Shown here: one piece after another, positions 8,253 to 23,031 of the stretch
Layout of the letters: every line of letters starts with the position of its first letter
Position numbering within the stretch: position 1 is the first letter of the stretch
Source: Hanamia caeni
GTDB taxonomy: Bacteria > Bacteroidota > Bacteroidia > Chitinophagales > Chitinophagaceae
Assembly: GCF_003721595.1 (NCBI RefSeq)
Contig: NZ_RJJR01000008.1
Location: 186,001 to 250,000 of the forward strand
Direction of reading: 5' to 3'
DNA length: 64,000 bases
Made by a program: the position numbers and the translations under genes
Notes under the pieces: model-generated
The model's database searches: none
Told to the model about the DNA's origin: nothing
Seen by the model: only the letters and a program-made list of their open reading frames with translations

Positions 8253-11200
8253 ATGAAAGTTTTATTTAATCAAACCAGGTTCCTGCAGAAGTGCAGGAAT
8301 TGGCAGGGGAAGGCGGCTATTCTTATTTTACTGCTATCTGCGTTTTCCATGCCGGGCTATTCTCAAAATACCCTAACCGTAAAGGGAAAAGTGACCGACG
8401 ACATCGGCCAGCCTGTAATCGGGGCCTCCATCATCGTAAAAGGTGAACAGGCCGGAACCAGCACCAATGCCGATGGGAATTTTGAAATTAAAGCGCCTTC
8501 CAATGGCACTCTCGTGATATCCTCTGTTGGATTTACCGAACAGGAAGTGAAAGTAAAAGGAAATCAATTTTTAAACGTGTCATTAAGCCGCACCGAAACC
8601 GGGCTGAATGCGGTGGTGGTAGTGGGCTATGGCACACAAAGAAAAGAAGCGGTTACCGGTTCCGTTGCCTCTATAAGTGGGGAAAAAATACGCGAAGTGC
8701 CTGCGCCAAATATTTCACAATCCCTGCAGGGGCGTTTACCAGGCATCCAGATTTCTCAAACATCCACCAAGCCGGGCGCAACGATGCAAATTCGTGTTAG
8801 AGGCACACGCTCATTAACCGCAGACAATAATCCTCTTATAGTTTTAGACGGAATACCTTTTCCCGGATCGCTTGCTGATCTGAATCCGGATGATATTAAG
8901 AGCATTGATGTACTGAAAGATGCATCCGCCACTGCAATTTATGGCTCACGTGGTGCAAATGGCGTTATTTTAATAACTACCAACAAGGGCCAGCGTGGAG
9001 CTAAGGCAAGAGTAACTTATAATGGCTATTATGGTGCCCAGACTCTTTTTGCCAGATACCCCATGATGAACGGGCCTGAATTTGTAGCCTTGAGAAAGGC
9101 GGCAGGCATTCTTTCGAATGGCACGGATGAATCTGATGATGTAAACACCGACTGGCAGGATCTTTTCTACAGAACCGGAACCATCAACAGTCATGATGTA
9201 ACTCTTTCAGGTGGTAGCGAAACCGGTAGCTATAATGTTGGATTGGGTTATTATCAAAATCAAAGTTTGATTCCAACGCAACAGTATCAACGCTATTCGT
9301 TTCGTACTTCGGTTGATCAGAATGTAGGAAAATATTTTCGTTTCGGTTTCACCACCAACAACAATTTTAATATGAGCCAGGGCAACCAGGTGGGCTTATT
9401 TGGAATATTGGCCGCGTCGCCCATCGCCAATCCTTATAACCCTGATGGAACTTTAAAAAGAACTATCAACACTGGCCTTGGCGATAATTATGTATTAACC
9501 AAAAGCAGGATCGACAGCCTTGATGACAAAGGATTATGGCTCAATGAAAACCGGAATTTTGCTACTTACAATGCCATTTTTGGAGAAGTGAAAATTCCAT
9601 GGGTTACAGGATTAAAATATCGCGTGAATGTGGGCCTTGATTTTATCCAGGGAAATAATGGAAATTTTACAGCTCAGGGAGTAAACAATGTGAACCCGAT
9701 CACTGAATCAACTGCAGGCATAGGCAATTCACAAACCTACCACTGGACTATTGAAAATATTTTGTCTTACGACCACACTTTTGCGCAAAAGCACAACCTC
9801 AACCTGACTGCTCTTTATTCTGCTGAGCAACAGAAATACAATTCATCATCCATGTCAGCCAAAGGCATTCCTTCAGATGATTTTCAGTTTTACAATTTGG
9901 GTCAGTCAACTGGTGAGATCACCGTACCACCCGGAGGTCAAAGCTACTATTTGTGGGGCCTAACCTCATTTATGGGAAGAGCGATGTACTCGTATGACAA
10001 TCGCTACATGTTATCCGCTACTGTTCGCTCTGACGCTTCTTCCAGATTGGCGCCTGGCCACCAGTGGCACACTTACCCTGCCGTATCTGCCGGATGGAAT
10101 ATCACCAATGAATCATTCATGGGAAATGTGAGCTGGTTGAGTTCATTGAAAGTGCGCGCGGGCTATGGAGAAACGTCCAACCAATCTATCAGTCCGTACG
10201 CCACCCTGGGGCTATTAAGTACAAGGCCTTATAATTTTGGCGAAGATACTTATGCTACAGGTTACTATGTGAGTCAGCTTCCTAATCCGAAACTTGGATG
10301 GGAATATTCAGAAACCTGGAACTATGGAATCGACTTCTCGTTATTTAAAAACCGGTTATCTGGTACTGTTGAATATTACGTTACCAATACTAAAGATCTA
10401 TTGCTTAGCGTCGGTTTACCGTCTACTTCAGGAGTTGGCAGTTATACAGCAAATGTTGGCCAGACTCAAAATAAAGGTATTGAAGTCAGCCTCAACGGCA
10501 CCATTATCGACGGTGGCCGCGATGGAGTTACCTGGGATGCAGGCTTCAACATATACGCCAACAACAATAAAATCGTAGCGCTTGCTTCAGGAGCTACAAG
10601 AGATGAAGGAAATGGCTGGTTTGTAGGCCATAATATTAACGCAATCTACGATTATAAAAAGGTGGGCCTTTGGGCAACTCCGGAAGACAGCGCAGCAGGA
10701 CATTTAACGGTACTGGAACCAGGTGGAAAAGTTGGGATGATTAAAGTACTATACACCGGTGATTTTGATGCCAATGGCGTTCCTGTGAGGGCAATCGGTC
10801 CTGATGACAGGCAAATCATGGATGTAGATCCAAAATTCTCAGGCGGCTTCAACACCACAGTGGCTTATAAAGGCTTTGATTTAACCATAGTGGGAATGTT
10901 TCAGCACGGAGGTATTTTGGTAAGTTCTCTTTATTCAGGAGGGGGTTATCTTAATAATTTAACTACGCGCAATAACAACGTAAAAGTAGATTACTGGACA
11001 CCAACAAATACTGGCGCGAAATATCCTAACCCTGCCGCGCCATTGAGCGGAGACAATCCGAAATATGCAAGCACTCTTGGCTATTTTGATGCATCCTATC
11101 TGAAAGTCAGAACTATTTCCCTTGGATATGATTTTAACCGTAGCCTGTTGAAAAATGCTGGTACAAGATTACGCGCCTATGTTACCGTTCAAAATCCATT

Positions 11201-11372
11201 TGTGTTGTTCTCTCCGTATCATAAAGAATCCGGAATGGATCCCGAAACAAATTCATACGGTAATGAAAATGCGGCGGTGCCTTTGTCTTATGCAATGAGG
11301 CGCATCCTCACTATTGGTACCAACACACCATCAACCCGCAATTACATCGTTGGCGTTAAACTTTCATTTTAA
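8253..11372 (+). CDS. SusC/RagA-type TonB-dependent outer-membrane transporter (susC1)
   Basis: A 1039-residue SusC-like porin. Seen: a long signal region ending near residue 38 (PGYSQ), a CarboxypepD_reg-like domain (VKGKVTDDIGQPVIGASIIVKG) at about 43-125, the conserved block VVVVGYGTQRKEAVTGSVASI, a plug domain with LQGRLPGIQIS, VLKDASATAIYGSRGANGVILITT, and a C-terminal beta-barrel ending in an aromatic residue (VGVKLSF). It forms the active pore for xylan oligosaccharides with the SusD lipoprotein encoded 6 bp downstream. There is no STN domain, so it is not obviously a signalling transducer, in keeping with LacI control. Its paralogue is susC2 at 43664. Confidence 0.95.
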   Translation: MKVLFNQTRFLQKCRNWQGKAAILILLLSAFSMPGYSQNTLTVKGKVTDDIGQPVIGASIIVKGEQAGTSTNADGNFEIKAPSNGTLVISSVGFTEQEVKVKGNQFLNVSLSRTETGLNAVVVVGYGTQRKEAVTGSVASISGEKIREVPAPNISQSLQGRLPGIQISQTSTKPGATMQIRVRGTRSLTADNNPLIVLDGIPFPGSLADLNPDDIKSIDVLKDASATAIYGSRGANGVILITTNKGQRGAKARVTYNGYYGAQTLFARYPMMNGPEFVALRKAAGILSNGTDESDDVNTDWQDLFYRTGTINSHDVTLSGGSETGSYNVGLGYYQNQSLIPTQQYQRYSFRTSVDQNVGKYFRFGFTTNNNFNMSQGNQVGLFGILAASPIANPYNPDGTLKRTINTGLGDNYVLTKSRIDSLDDKGLWLNENRNFATYNAIFGEVKIPWVTGLKYRVNVGLDFIQGNNGNFTAQGVNNVNPITESTAGIGNSQTYHWTIENILSYDHTFAQKHNLNLTALYSAEQQKYNSSSMSAKGIPSDDFQFYNLGQSTGEITVPPGGQSYYLWGLTSFMGRAMYSYDNRYMLSATVRSDASSRLAPGHQWHTYPAVSAGWNITNESFMGNVSWLSSLKVRAGYGETSNQSISPYATLGLLSTRPYNFGEDTYATGYYVSQLPNPKLGWEYSETWNYGIDFSLFKNRLSGTVEYYVTNTKDLLLSVGLPSTSGVGSYTANVGQTQNKGIEVSLNGTIIDGGRDGVTWDAGFNIYANNNKIVALASGATRDEGNGWFVGHNINAIYDYKKVGLWATPEDSAAGHLTVLEPGGKVGMIKVLYTGDFDANGVPVRAIGPDDRQIMDVDPKFSGGFNTTVAYKGFDLTIVGMFQHGGILVSSLYSGGGYLNNLTTRNNNVKVDYWTPTNTGAKYPNPAAPLSGDNPKYASTLGYFDASYLKVRTISLGYDFNRSLLKNAGTRLRAYVTVQNPFVLFSPYHKESGMDPETNSYGNENAAVPLSYAMRRILTIGTNTPSTRNYIVGVKLSF

Positions 11373-11378
11373 ATAATT

Positions 11379-13337
11379 ATGAACATGAAACACTTAAAAA
11401 TAAAAGCTCTTATCGGATCAGTATCCTTGTTAGTGGTCCTTATATCGGGGTGCTCCAAAATTTTAGATGAACAGCCCCGTAGTTCTTTTACCCCGGAATA
11501 TTTTAAAACCGAAAACGGCGTGTTGGGTGGTATCACTTCTTTGTATGCGCACCTTCGGAATATCTATGGCCAGGCTTATTATTATAACGCCTGCCTCACA
11601 GGAACAGATGAAGCCACGTACGCCCAGAGCGCTGACGGCAATTTTAAAGACATGGATATGTCTGACGCCGGCAAGGTTACTTCTACCAGTTTCCCAACCA
11701 GCATTCCCTGGGGCGAATCTTTTTCTGATATCAATACGGCGAATGGTATTCTCGAAAACGGTAGCCAGGTCGGAATTGCTGCCCCGCTTCTTGCAGAAGC
11801 CAGGTTTTTCCGTGCATTTGATTATTTTTTACTGGTACAAACTTACGGCGGCGTTCCTTTGGATCTAGGTGCAGGTGAATTGAAATTCAATACCAACCCG
11901 GTGAGAATTTCCGTTCGCAATACTGTTCCGGAGGTTTACACAAAAGCGATTTTTCCTGATCTTTTGACTGCAATAAACGACTTACCTGATGTAGGCCGTG
12001 TAACGGGTGGTGTTACCAAAACCGCTGCACGTCTTTATTTGTCAAAAGCCTATCTTACTTATGCCTGGTGGCTTGAAAATCCTAATAATATTCCCACTTA
12101 TCCCCAGGCCGACAGAACAGATCCTGATGGGCACAACGCGCAATGGTATTTTCAACAGGCGTACGATATAGCTACTGCTGCCATTGATAATCCCGGGCCC
12201 TTTGCCTTACAACCCACCTACTATGATGTAAACTATGCGCCTAATGATCGCAACAGCGAAATCGTATTGTACGCAGATCATACAGAAACCAGCGAACAAT
12301 ACAACGGCGGAAGCCTTACTTACGGAAGCGGTGGTGCGCCGGATAATTTTGCGGTGTGGATGCTCACCTGGAACTACACTTTGATTAGAAGTGGTAAAGA
12401 CCCTTCATGGAGCGGAACCGTAAGTTCTGTTCAACGCGCCGCCACACAGGATTTAGGCCGCCCCTGGACACGTATGGCTCCAACTATTGGCGTAATTGAA
12501 AATACTTTTGCTGATAAAACAAATGATTCCCGCTACGATGGCACATTTGTTACCGTTTATCGCGGCAACTGGCCCCTGGCCGGAGACGCTACTCCAACTT
12601 ACTATAACGCAAACGGCCTTCCGATTCATCCAGGCGACCCCGTTCTCACTTTCCTCGACAGCGAACCATCCACACCAATTGATTATAGCGATTGGGCTTC
12701 AAAAAGCAATGTTGGCGCAGGAGCACTTCCGGGACGAGCAGATTTTGTAATTTCTCCTGAAGGCATCAGCAGGTTAAGATATCCCGGCCTTTGGAAACTG
12801 GGAACATACCGCACCGATAACGCAGGAGGTCTTGGCCAGCCTAATGCCGGATCTACCCGCCCGTTCAATATTGCAAAATTCTCTGAGCTTTATTTTATCG
12901 CAGCAGAAGCAGCCGTAAAGGGCGCAACTACAACAGCGGGTAAAACAGCCTATGATTTAATTAATGTCATTCGCGCACGCGCCGGCAAATGGCGTTATGA
13001 CAACAACGGAGATAAAGAAAAAATAGAAAACAACAGCGACGAAATGGTAGCAGCTACACCAACAACCATTGATATCAACTACATTCTTGCAGAACGTTCA
13101 CGTGAATATTATGGAGAAGGATATCGCTGGTACGATTTGGTTCGTACTCAAAAATGGGCTGAACTTTCATCTACCTATAGAATCGGAGGTGCAAGTATTA
13201 GTGATCATACTCCAATGACTGTAAACCGGGATATTCAACCTTATGAATATTTACGGCCTATCCCACAGGGGCAGCTTGATAATATGGAAATGACCGCCGA
13301 TGAAAAAGCGGCCTATCAAAACCCTGGTTATAATTAG
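11379..13337 (+). CDS. SusD/RagB-type surface glycan-binding lipoprotein (susD1)
   Basis: 652 residues, longer than the usual 500-600 and than susD2 (512). A lipoprotein signal peptide has lipobox LISGC (Cys about residue 25), followed by SKILDEQPRSSFTPEYF typical of SusD N-termini; the N-terminal TPR-like part contains EARFFRAFDYFLLVQTYGGVPL, and the C-terminal part contains ISRLRYPGLWKLGT, INVIRARAG and ILAERSREYYGEGYRWYDLVRT. It caps SusC1 and binds xylan-derived glycan at the cell surface. The ATG at 11385 (MKHLK) is an alternative start. It is followed by a strong terminator at 13409. Confidence 0.94.
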   Translation: MNMKHLKIKALIGSVSLLVVLISGCSKILDEQPRSSFTPEYFKTENGVLGGITSLYAHLRNIYGQAYYYNACLTGTDEATYAQSADGNFKDMDMSDAGKVTSTSFPTSIPWGESFSDINTANGILENGSQVGIAAPLLAEARFFRAFDYFLLVQTYGGVPLDLGAGELKFNTNPVRISVRNTVPEVYTKAIFPDLLTAINDLPDVGRVTGGVTKTAARLYLSKAYLTYAWWLENPNNIPTYPQADRTDPDGHNAQWYFQQAYDIATAAIDNPGPFALQPTYYDVNYAPNDRNSEIVLYADHTETSEQYNGGSLTYGSGGAPDNFAVWMLTWNYTLIRSGKDPSWSGTVSSVQRAATQDLGRPWTRMAPTIGVIENTFADKTNDSRYDGTFVTVYRGNWPLAGDATPTYYNANGLPIHPGDPVLTFLDSEPSTPIDYSDWASKSNVGAGALPGRADFVISPEGISRLRYPGLWKLGTYRTDNAGGLGQPNAGSTRPFNIAKFSELYFIAAEAAVKGATTTAGKTAYDLINVIRARAGKWRYDNNGDKEKIENNSDEMVAATPTTIDINYILAERSREYYGEGYRWYDLVRTQKWAELSSTYRIGGASISDHTPMTVNRDIQPYEYLRPIPQGQLDNMEMTADEKAAYQNPGYN

Positions 13338-13408
13338 TATTAAAATGATAAGCCTTGTTGATTGCAGGGCATGAAAAAGCAGTTTTTTTCTCATAATCAA
13401 GAATAATC

Positions 13409-13441
13409 GGGGGGTGAATTCTTTCACTCCCCTTTTTTTTT
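13409..13441 (+). terminator. Rho-independent terminator after susD1
   Basis: A ten-pair stem (GGGGGGTGAA against TTCACTCCCC, one G-U pair) with a four-base loop TTCT is followed by nine T residues. It lies 72 bp after the susD1 stop, so susC1-susD1 is a discrete transcript, separate from the GH95 gene cluster. Confidence 0.9.
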
Positions 13442-13550
13442 GAAAAAAATAAAAATATTGATTAAAAGCTTGTTTACTATAATTTTAAAGAGTGCTTATG
13501 CGGTGTTTGATGTATAATTATTGCCAGGTAAAAAAATCCAAATCAACATT

Positions 13551-13651
13551 ATGAACAAATTCGTTATCGCTTGTTTTCTTGCTGTCTTCTGTTGACTGCC
13601 TCAGCCCAGCACTATAATAATTTCAAGGTGTCGGTTTATTGTCGCGCCTAA
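13551..13651 (+). pseudogene. Broken remnant of a small secreted protein gene
   Basis: An ATG opens MNKFVIACFLAV and hits a stop after 14 codons. The other frame continues the same signal peptide as LLTASAQHYNNFKVSVYCRA before a second stop at 13649-13651. Joining the two frames rebuilds a normal Bacteroidota signal peptide ending ASAQ plus the first mature residues, so this is the 5' end of a gene disrupted by a frameshift and truncated. The NNFKVSVYCRA start reminds me of secreted proteins seen in xylan loci of related species, but that is recollection, not a search. The missing remainder is not found nearby. Confidence 0.55.
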
Positions 13652-13737
13652 ATGGAGTGCCCCATTTCGCTGCCAATTGTTTTTCAGTGAAAAATATAAT
13701 TTTTTGACCGCTTATCAAATAAACTAAAAATCTTTCT

Positions 13738-13749
13738 GCAATCGATTTC
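13738..13749. promoter_or_regulatory. Candidate LacI operator upstream of GH95 (GCAATCGATTTC)
   Basis: A CG-centred near-palindrome matching the shared motif, 157 bp before the GH95 start. It is followed by ATTTTATT, like the sites at 7914 and 43544. A weaker reverse-orientation match (ATAACCGATTGC) lies in the GH95 signal-peptide codons at 13942-13953, so repression by looping is conceivable. Confidence 0.5.
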
Positions 13750-13905
13750 ATTTTATTAAAAAAGGCTTACATTAGCCCTATAAATGTAATGCTGACGTTT
13801 ATCAGCATACAATTGCTTGGATAATTTCTTTTTAAATAGAAGCCTTTAACTGAAATAATATAGACAATTATTTCATCACCTGGTCTTTTGACATAAAGTT
13901 CAAAA

Positions 13906-16368
13906 ATGAAAAACGTATTATTTGTTGCCTTACTGTTTTTGATAACCGATTGCTTTTCGCAGAAACAACATGACCTAAAACTGTGGTACAACAAGCCTTC
14001 CGGCGATGTTTGGGAAAATGCTTTGCCCGTTGGCAATGGTTTTTTGGGAGCAATGGTGTATGGAAATGTGGACACAGAAACCATTCAGCTAAACGAATAT
14101 ACTGTATGGAGCGGTAGCCCAAACAGGAATGATAATCCGTTGGCTTTGGATTCATTGGCAGAAATCAGAAAGTTAATTTTCGAAGGAAAACAAAAAGAAG
14201 CGGAGCAAATCGCCAATAGAGTCATCATCAGCAAAAAATCACAAGGTCAAATGTACGAGCCCGTAGGCGAGCTTCACCTGGCTTTTGAGGGACAAAGCAA
14301 TTACACTGATTACTATCGTGAACTGGATATAGAAAAAGCAGTTGCAAAAACTTCTTACAAAGTCGGCAATGTTACTTACACGCGGCAAGTGCTGGCTTCT
14401 TTCCCCGACCGCATTATTGTGGTAAGATTGACTGCAAGCAAGCCGGGCAGCCTTTCTTTCAATGCGTTTTACTCAACACCACAGCCGAATGCAGAAATGA
14501 AAACAACTTCTTCCAAAGAATTGACCATCGCCGGTACAACGATTGACCACGAAGGCATAAAGGGAATGGTAAGATTTAAAGGAATAACGCGCATAAAAAC
14601 AGAAGGTGGTTCGCTCTCAGTAACCGATACATCACTGTTGGTCAAGGGCGCAAATGCAGCCACCATCTACATTTCAATCGCTACTAATTTCAATAATTAC
14701 CAGGATTTATCGGGCAATCAAAATGAAAGAGCAGCAACCTATTTGAACAAAGCGTACCCAAAAAATTTCGCCGATATTTTAAGAGCGCATATTTCAGCGT
14801 ATCAAAAATATTTCAACCGCGTTAAGCTTGACCTTGGAACTACAGACGCCAGCAGGCTTCCAACGGATGAAAGATTGAAAAATTTTGATACCGCCGATGA
14901 CCCACAATTGGTAACGCTTTATTACCAGTTTGGAAGATATTTATTGATTTCATCCTCGCAGCCCGGCGGCCAGCCAGCTACGCTTCAGGGCATCTGGAAT
15001 AATAAAATGTATCCGCCGTGGGACAGCAAATACACGATCAATATCAATACAGAAATGAATTACTGGCCTGCTGAAAAAACCAATCTTTCTGAAATGACGA
15101 AGCCACTGATAAAGATGGTAAAAGAATTATCTGTCGCCGGTAAAAAAACTGCGAAAGATATGTATGGCGCCGGAGGCTGGATGGCGCATCATAATACGGA
15201 TATCTGGAGAATTACAGGCGGCGTTGACGGCGCTTTCTGGGGGCTGTGGCCTAACGGCGGCGGCTGGCTGAGTCAGCATCTTTGGGAGCATTATTTATAC
15301 AGTGGCGATAAAAAATTTCTTGCTTCGGTTTATCCAATTTTGAAAGACGCTGCAAAGTTTTATGACGATTATTTGATCGAACATCCGAAATATCACTGGC
15401 TGGTAATTTGCCCCGATGAATCGCCCGAAAACGCGCCAGCAGCGCATCAGCATTCTTCATTGGATGCAGGCGTTACCATGACCAATCAAATTGTTTTTGA
15501 TGTTTTCACCACGGCAATTGATGCTGCAAAAATTTTAGACAAAGACAAGGCTTTTGCTGATACATTAAAACAAAAAAGAAGCCGGCTTGCGCCGATGCAT
15601 ATTGGTCAATACGGGCAATTGCAGGAGTGGTTGGATGATGTGGATGACCCAAATGACCATCATCGTCACATATCACATTTGTATGGCTTGTTTCCTTCCA
15701 ACCAAATTTCGCCGTATCGCACTCCAAAATTATACAGCGCGGCAAAAAACACTTTGATTCAGCGCGGCGATGTTTCTACCGGCTGGAGCATGGCCTGGAA
15801 GGTAAACTGGTGGGCAAAAATGCTCGATGGAAATCATGCGTATAAGCTGATTCAAAACCAGCTCAGGCCTGTTGGCGCTAATCAAGAGGGCGGCGGGTCT
15901 TACAACAATCTTTTTGATGCGCATCCGCCATTCCAGATTGACGGCAATTTTGGCTGCACTTCGGGCATCACCGAAATGCTGATGCAAAGCGAAGATGGCG
16001 ATTTAAATTTATTGCCTGCCTTGCCTGATGCATGGAAAGCAAAGGGAAGCATCAGCGGGTTGCGTGCAAGAGGCGGTTTTGAAGTGATAAAGATCGTTTG
16101 GAAAGATGGGCAAATTATTCAAGCAGTTATCAAATCAACATTGGGTGGTAATCTTCGTTTGCGGGTACCCAATGAAATGAAAATGAGCAATGGCGCCGGT
16201 TTGAAAAAAGCAAGTGGTGATAATCCAAATGTTTTTTATCAAACTGAAAAAATAGCCGAACCTATTATTTCAGAAAAAGCAAAAATTACTTTGCCTGATT
16301 TGAAACAAACTTTTGTTTACGATATACCAACGCAAAAAGGAAAAACATATACGCTGGTTTTGAAATAA
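13906..16368 (+). CDS. Secreted GH95 alpha-L-fucosidase / alpha-L-galactosidase
   Basis: 820 residues with an N-terminal signal peptide ([19 protein letters not shown]). The GH95 layout is complete: N-terminal beta domain starting [22 protein letters not shown], then an (alpha/alpha)6 barrel with [17 protein letters not shown] (the Asn pair that activates water in the family), the acid region [10 protein letters not shown], and INFGCTSG-like [13 protein letters not shown] near the C-terminus. Family enzymes invert and release terminal alpha-1,2-L-fucose or, in some xylan loci, L-galactose. In this context the target could be galactosyl/fucosyl decorations on complex arabinoxylan or on xyloglucan; the sequence does not decide. 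It is the first gene of the long plus-strand enzyme run and has a candidate operator upstream. Confidence 0.9.
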   Translation: MKNVLFVALLFLITDCFSQKQHDLKLWYNKPSGDVWENALPVGNGFLGAMVYGNVDTETIQLNEYTVWSGSPNRNDNPLALDSLAEIRKLIFEGKQKEAEQIANRVIISKKSQGQMYEPVGELHLAFEGQSNYTDYYRELDIEKAVAKTSYKVGNVTYTRQVLASFPDRIIVVRLTASKPGSLSFNAFYSTPQPNAEMKTTSSKELTIAGTTIDHEGIKGMVRFKGITRIKTEGGSLSVTDTSLLVKGANAATIYISIATNFNNYQDLSGNQNERAATYLNKAYPKNFADILRAHISAYQKYFNRVKLDLGTTDASRLPTDERLKNFDTADDPQLVTLYYQFGRYLLISSSQPGGQPATLQGIWNNKMYPPWDSKYTININTEMNYWPAEKTNLSEMTKPLIKMVKELSVAGKKTAKDMYGAGGWMAHHNTDIWRITGGVDGAFWGLWPNGGGWLSQHLWEHYLYSGDKKFLASVYPILKDAAKFYDDYLIEHPKYHWLVICPDESPENAPAAHQHSSLDAGVTMTNQIVFDVFTTAIDAAKILDKDKAFADTLKQKRSRLAPMHIGQYGQLQEWLDDVDDPNDHHRHISHLYGLFPSNQISPYRTPKLYSAAKNTLIQRGDVSTGWSMAWKVNWWAKMLDGNHAYKLIQNQLRPVGANQEGGGSYNNLFDAHPPFQIDGNFGCTSGITEMLMQSEDGDLNLLPALPDAWKAKGSISGLRARGGFEVIKIVWKDGQIIQAVIKSTLGGNLRLRVPNEMKMSNGAGLKKASGDNPNVFYQTEKIAEPIISEKAKITLPDLKQTFVYDIPTQKGKTYTLVLK

Positions 16369-16393
16369 AAATAATGAATATCAAAAGCAAAGC

Positions 16394-17674
16394 ATGATTT
16401 TAAGAAAGACAACTAGAATTTTTCGGGAAAGCAAAATATTCTTCCTGGCGATTTGCCTTCTTTCATTCGCCTTCTTGAAGGTGAATGCGCAAAAATCAAA
16501 GGGTGCATTTTATACCAACAATTATCCGAATACTTTTAAGCTCGCGGGTTACAGCGAAGCGGACATCAATGCAAAAGTTGCCAAAGCTTATCATGATTTA
16601 TTTGAAGGGCCCAACAAAATTTATTTTGAAGTAGGCGATTCAATGGCCTATGTGTCTGATATAAAAAATCATGATGCAAGAACCGAAGGTCTTTCTTATG
16701 GAATGATGGTGGCGGTTCAGTTGAACAAAAAAGACGTGTTTGACCGCATCTGGCGCTGGTCAAAAAAATATTTGCAACATCAATCCGGGCCGCGTGAAGG
16801 ATATTTTGCGTGGAGCATTAATCCCAAAACCATGAAGCAAAATTCGCCAGGAACTGCTTCTGATGGCGAATTCTATTTCATTACCGATTTGTTGTTTGCT
16901 TCCAACCGATGGGGCAATGATACCGGCATTGATTATTACAAAGAGGCGCGTTATATTTTGGATAACATGTGGAAGAAAGATGGCAGCGGCGGCATTTATA
17001 ATATCATCAATACAGAGCACAAACAAATCTCTTTTACACCCGAAAGAAATAATTACCGGTGGACAGATCCATCTTATCATTTGCCGGCTTTCTTTGAAGT
17101 GTGGGCCTTATATTCAAAGGATGGACACGAACAGTTTTACAAAGATTGCGCAGATACGTCGCGCGCTTTTTTGCACAGGGCCTGCAATCCGGTTACAGGC
17201 CTGAATTACGATTACACAGAATTTAGCGGAGCGCCGCGCACTTCGCGATGGATCCCTGATGCATTCCGCTACGATTCATGGCGCGTGCCGATGAACATTT
17301 CCATGGATTATTACTGGTTTGGAAAAGATAAAAAGTGGCAACAGGATTATGCAAAACGCATCCAGGCTTTTTTCCGCTCAAAAGGCATCCACATATTTGA
17401 AGACCAGTTTAACCCAGATGGATCGAGGCCTGACAGCATTTTACAGGCAGGTGGTTTTAAAAAATTAAGGCATTCCATCGGCCTGGCAGCTACTGTGGCA
17501 TCAACAGAAATGATTCGAAAAGACAATTATGATTTTGTGCATGCTTTATGGAATGCAAAACTGGAGCCATACAGTGATGGTTATTTTGACCCATACTATG
17601 ATGGCTTGTTGTACCTGTTTAGCCTGATGCATTTAAGCGGAAAATATCAATTGATTACTCCATCGAAAAATTAA
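16394..17674 (+). CDS. Secreted GH8 reducing-end xylose-releasing exo-oligoxylanase
   Basis: 426 residues, signal peptide ending about residue 33 (KVNAQ). GH8 features: general acid E98 in ARTEGLSYGMMVAVQ, TASDGEFYFITDLLFA, and RWIPDAFRYDSWRVPMNISMDY. The pattern GAFYTNNYPNTFKLAGYSEADI and overall length match the Rex subgroup (Bacillus halodurans-type reducing-end xylose-releasing enzyme) better than GH8 cellulases or chitosanases. It would trim linear xylo-oligosaccharides of three or more residues from the reducing end, probably in the periplasm. It starts 25 bp after the GH95 stop. Confidence 0.9.
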   Translation: MILRKTTRIFRESKIFFLAICLLSFAFLKVNAQKSKGAFYTNNYPNTFKLAGYSEADINAKVAKAYHDLFEGPNKIYFEVGDSMAYVSDIKNHDARTEGLSYGMMVAVQLNKKDVFDRIWRWSKKYLQHQSGPREGYFAWSINPKTMKQNSPGTASDGEFYFITDLLFASNRWGNDTGIDYYKEARYILDNMWKKDGSGGIYNIINTEHKQISFTPERNNYRWTDPSYHLPAFFEVWALYSKDGHEQFYKDCADTSRAFLHRACNPVTGLNYDYTEFSGAPRTSRWIPDAFRYDSWRVPMNISMDYYWFGKDKKWQQDYAKRIQAFFRSKGIHIFEDQFNPDGSRPDSILQAGGFKKLRHSIGLAATVASTEMIRKDNYDFVHALWNAKLEPYSDGYFDPYYDGLLYLFSLMHLSGKYQLITPSKN

Positions 17675-17682
17675 AATTTTAT

Positions 17683-17698
17683 ACTAAACAAACAAATA
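17683..17698 (+). repeat. Dispersed 16-bp motif, copy 1 (ACTAAACAAACAAATA)
   Basis: Fifteen of sixteen bases match AGTAAACAAACAAATA at 42258. It lies 9 bp after the GH8 stop. One of ten related copies in the window; function unknown. Confidence 0.45.
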
Positions 17699-17720
17699 AT
17701 CGCTTTTTTGATTTTACTAA

Positions 17721-19661
<1,941 letters not shown>

Positions 19662-19697
19662 TTAAGCTTGAGACAGCAGGCGCCTGTTCATAAATAA

Positions 19698-20849
<1,152 letters not shown>

Positions 20850-20861
20850 TAAGAACCATAA

Positions 20862-22037
<1,176 letters not shown>

Positions 22038-22102
22038 AACTTGATTCGATTTGATACATGATGTTTTCTTGAGGTATTAAACCGGGCAAATATTAAGGGC
22101 AA

Positions 22103-23005
22103 ATGAAAAAACTAAAAATTCTTTTTATTGGATTCTGTTTATTTCCGTTCGCGGTTCACGCGCAGCGCATCGTAAATCTTTATTCCGGCGATATTTCAAA
22201 TTCAAAAAAAACGGAGCTGAAAAATATCCCTGAAGATCCTTCGGCAGGTTTGATTCGCCGGGTTATTACGCCAACATTGCAAATGTTTTTACCGGAAAAA
22301 GATAAAGCAAATGGTACGGCAATAGTGATTTGCCCTGGTGGAGGTTACAGTGTAATTGTTTATGGTGGTGAAGGCATAATGACGGCAAGGGAGTTTGTAA
22401 AAAAAGGCGTTGCTGCATTTGTGTTGCAATACCGTTTGCCTAACGATTCTTTCCAGGTAAATAAAACGATTGCGCCTTTGCAGGATGCGCAGCAGGCAAT
22501 TAAAATGGTACGCGACAGTGCAGCGGTTTGGGGTATTGATGCAAACAAAATTGGCATCATGGGTTTTTCCGCGGGTGGCCATGTGGCTTCTACAGAAGCA
22601 ACGCATTTTAAGAATGCACTCATAGAAAATACAAGCAACACCAGCCTGCGTCCGGATTTTCAGATTTTGGTGTATCCCGTTATCAGCATGCAGGACAGCC
22701 TTGCGCATAAAGATTCGCGAAAGCAATTGCTGGGCACAAATCCGTCAAAAGAAACTATTAATCTTTATTCCAATGAATTGCAGGTAGATAAAAATTCACC
22801 GCCTGCTTATATCACGGTAGCTGCGGATGATAAAGTGGTGGATGTTGACAATAGCATTATTTATTTTGAAAAACTGAGGCACAACAAGGTTCCTGTTGAA
22901 ATGCATATTTATCAAAAGGGCGACCACGGTTTTGTATTCAGGCACCCGGGATGGATGGAGCCATTGTTTGAATGGATGGAAAGTAATAACTGGATGAAAA
23001 AATAA
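22103..23005 (+). CDS. Secreted alpha/beta-hydrolase, probable xylan acetyl esterase
   Basis: 300 residues, signal peptide MKKLKILFIGFCLFPFAVHAQ. It belongs to the COG0657/BD-FAE-like alpha/beta-hydrolases: oxyanion region CPGGGYSVIVYGGEG, nucleophile Ser in MGFSAGGHVAS, Asp in VAADDKVVDVDNS and His in KGDHGFVFRHPGW. It is not related closely to the three CE1 genes before it. Proteins of this type in xylan loci remove acetyl groups from xylo-oligosaccharides; that activity is inferred from family and position. It is followed by a 66-bp inverted repeat. Confidence 0.85.
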   Translation: MKKLKILFIGFCLFPFAVHAQRIVNLYSGDISNSKKTELKNIPEDPSAGLIRRVITPTLQMFLPEKDKANGTAIVICPGGGYSVIVYGGEGIMTAREFVKKGVAAFVLQYRLPNDSFQVNKTIAPLQDAQQAIKMVRDSAAVWGIDANKIGIMGFSAGGHVASTEATHFKNALIENTSNTSLRPDFQILVYPVISMQDSLAHKDSRKQLLGTNPSKETINLYSNELQVDKNSPPAYITVAADDKVVDVDNSIIYFEKLRHNKVPVEMHIYQKGDHGFVFRHPGWMEPLFEWMESNNWMKK

Positions 23006-23031
23006 TTTTAGAATAAAAATGAATTCTGTAA

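Larger units (their letters stand above)
13338..13905. other. 568-bp gap between susD1 and GH95
   Basis: This gap contains, in order: a terminator (13409-13441), a broken gene for a small secreted protein (13551-13651), a candidate LacI operator (13738-13749), and an AT-rich leader before the GH95 start. I see no intact gene. The GH95 operon promoter must be here, but no perfect TAnnTTTG box was found. Confidence 0.6.

Noticed and set aside
13942..13953. ATAACCGATTGC inside GH95 as a firm operator
   Set aside because: It is in signal-peptide codons and misses one outer position; kept only as a possible partner of the site at 13738.
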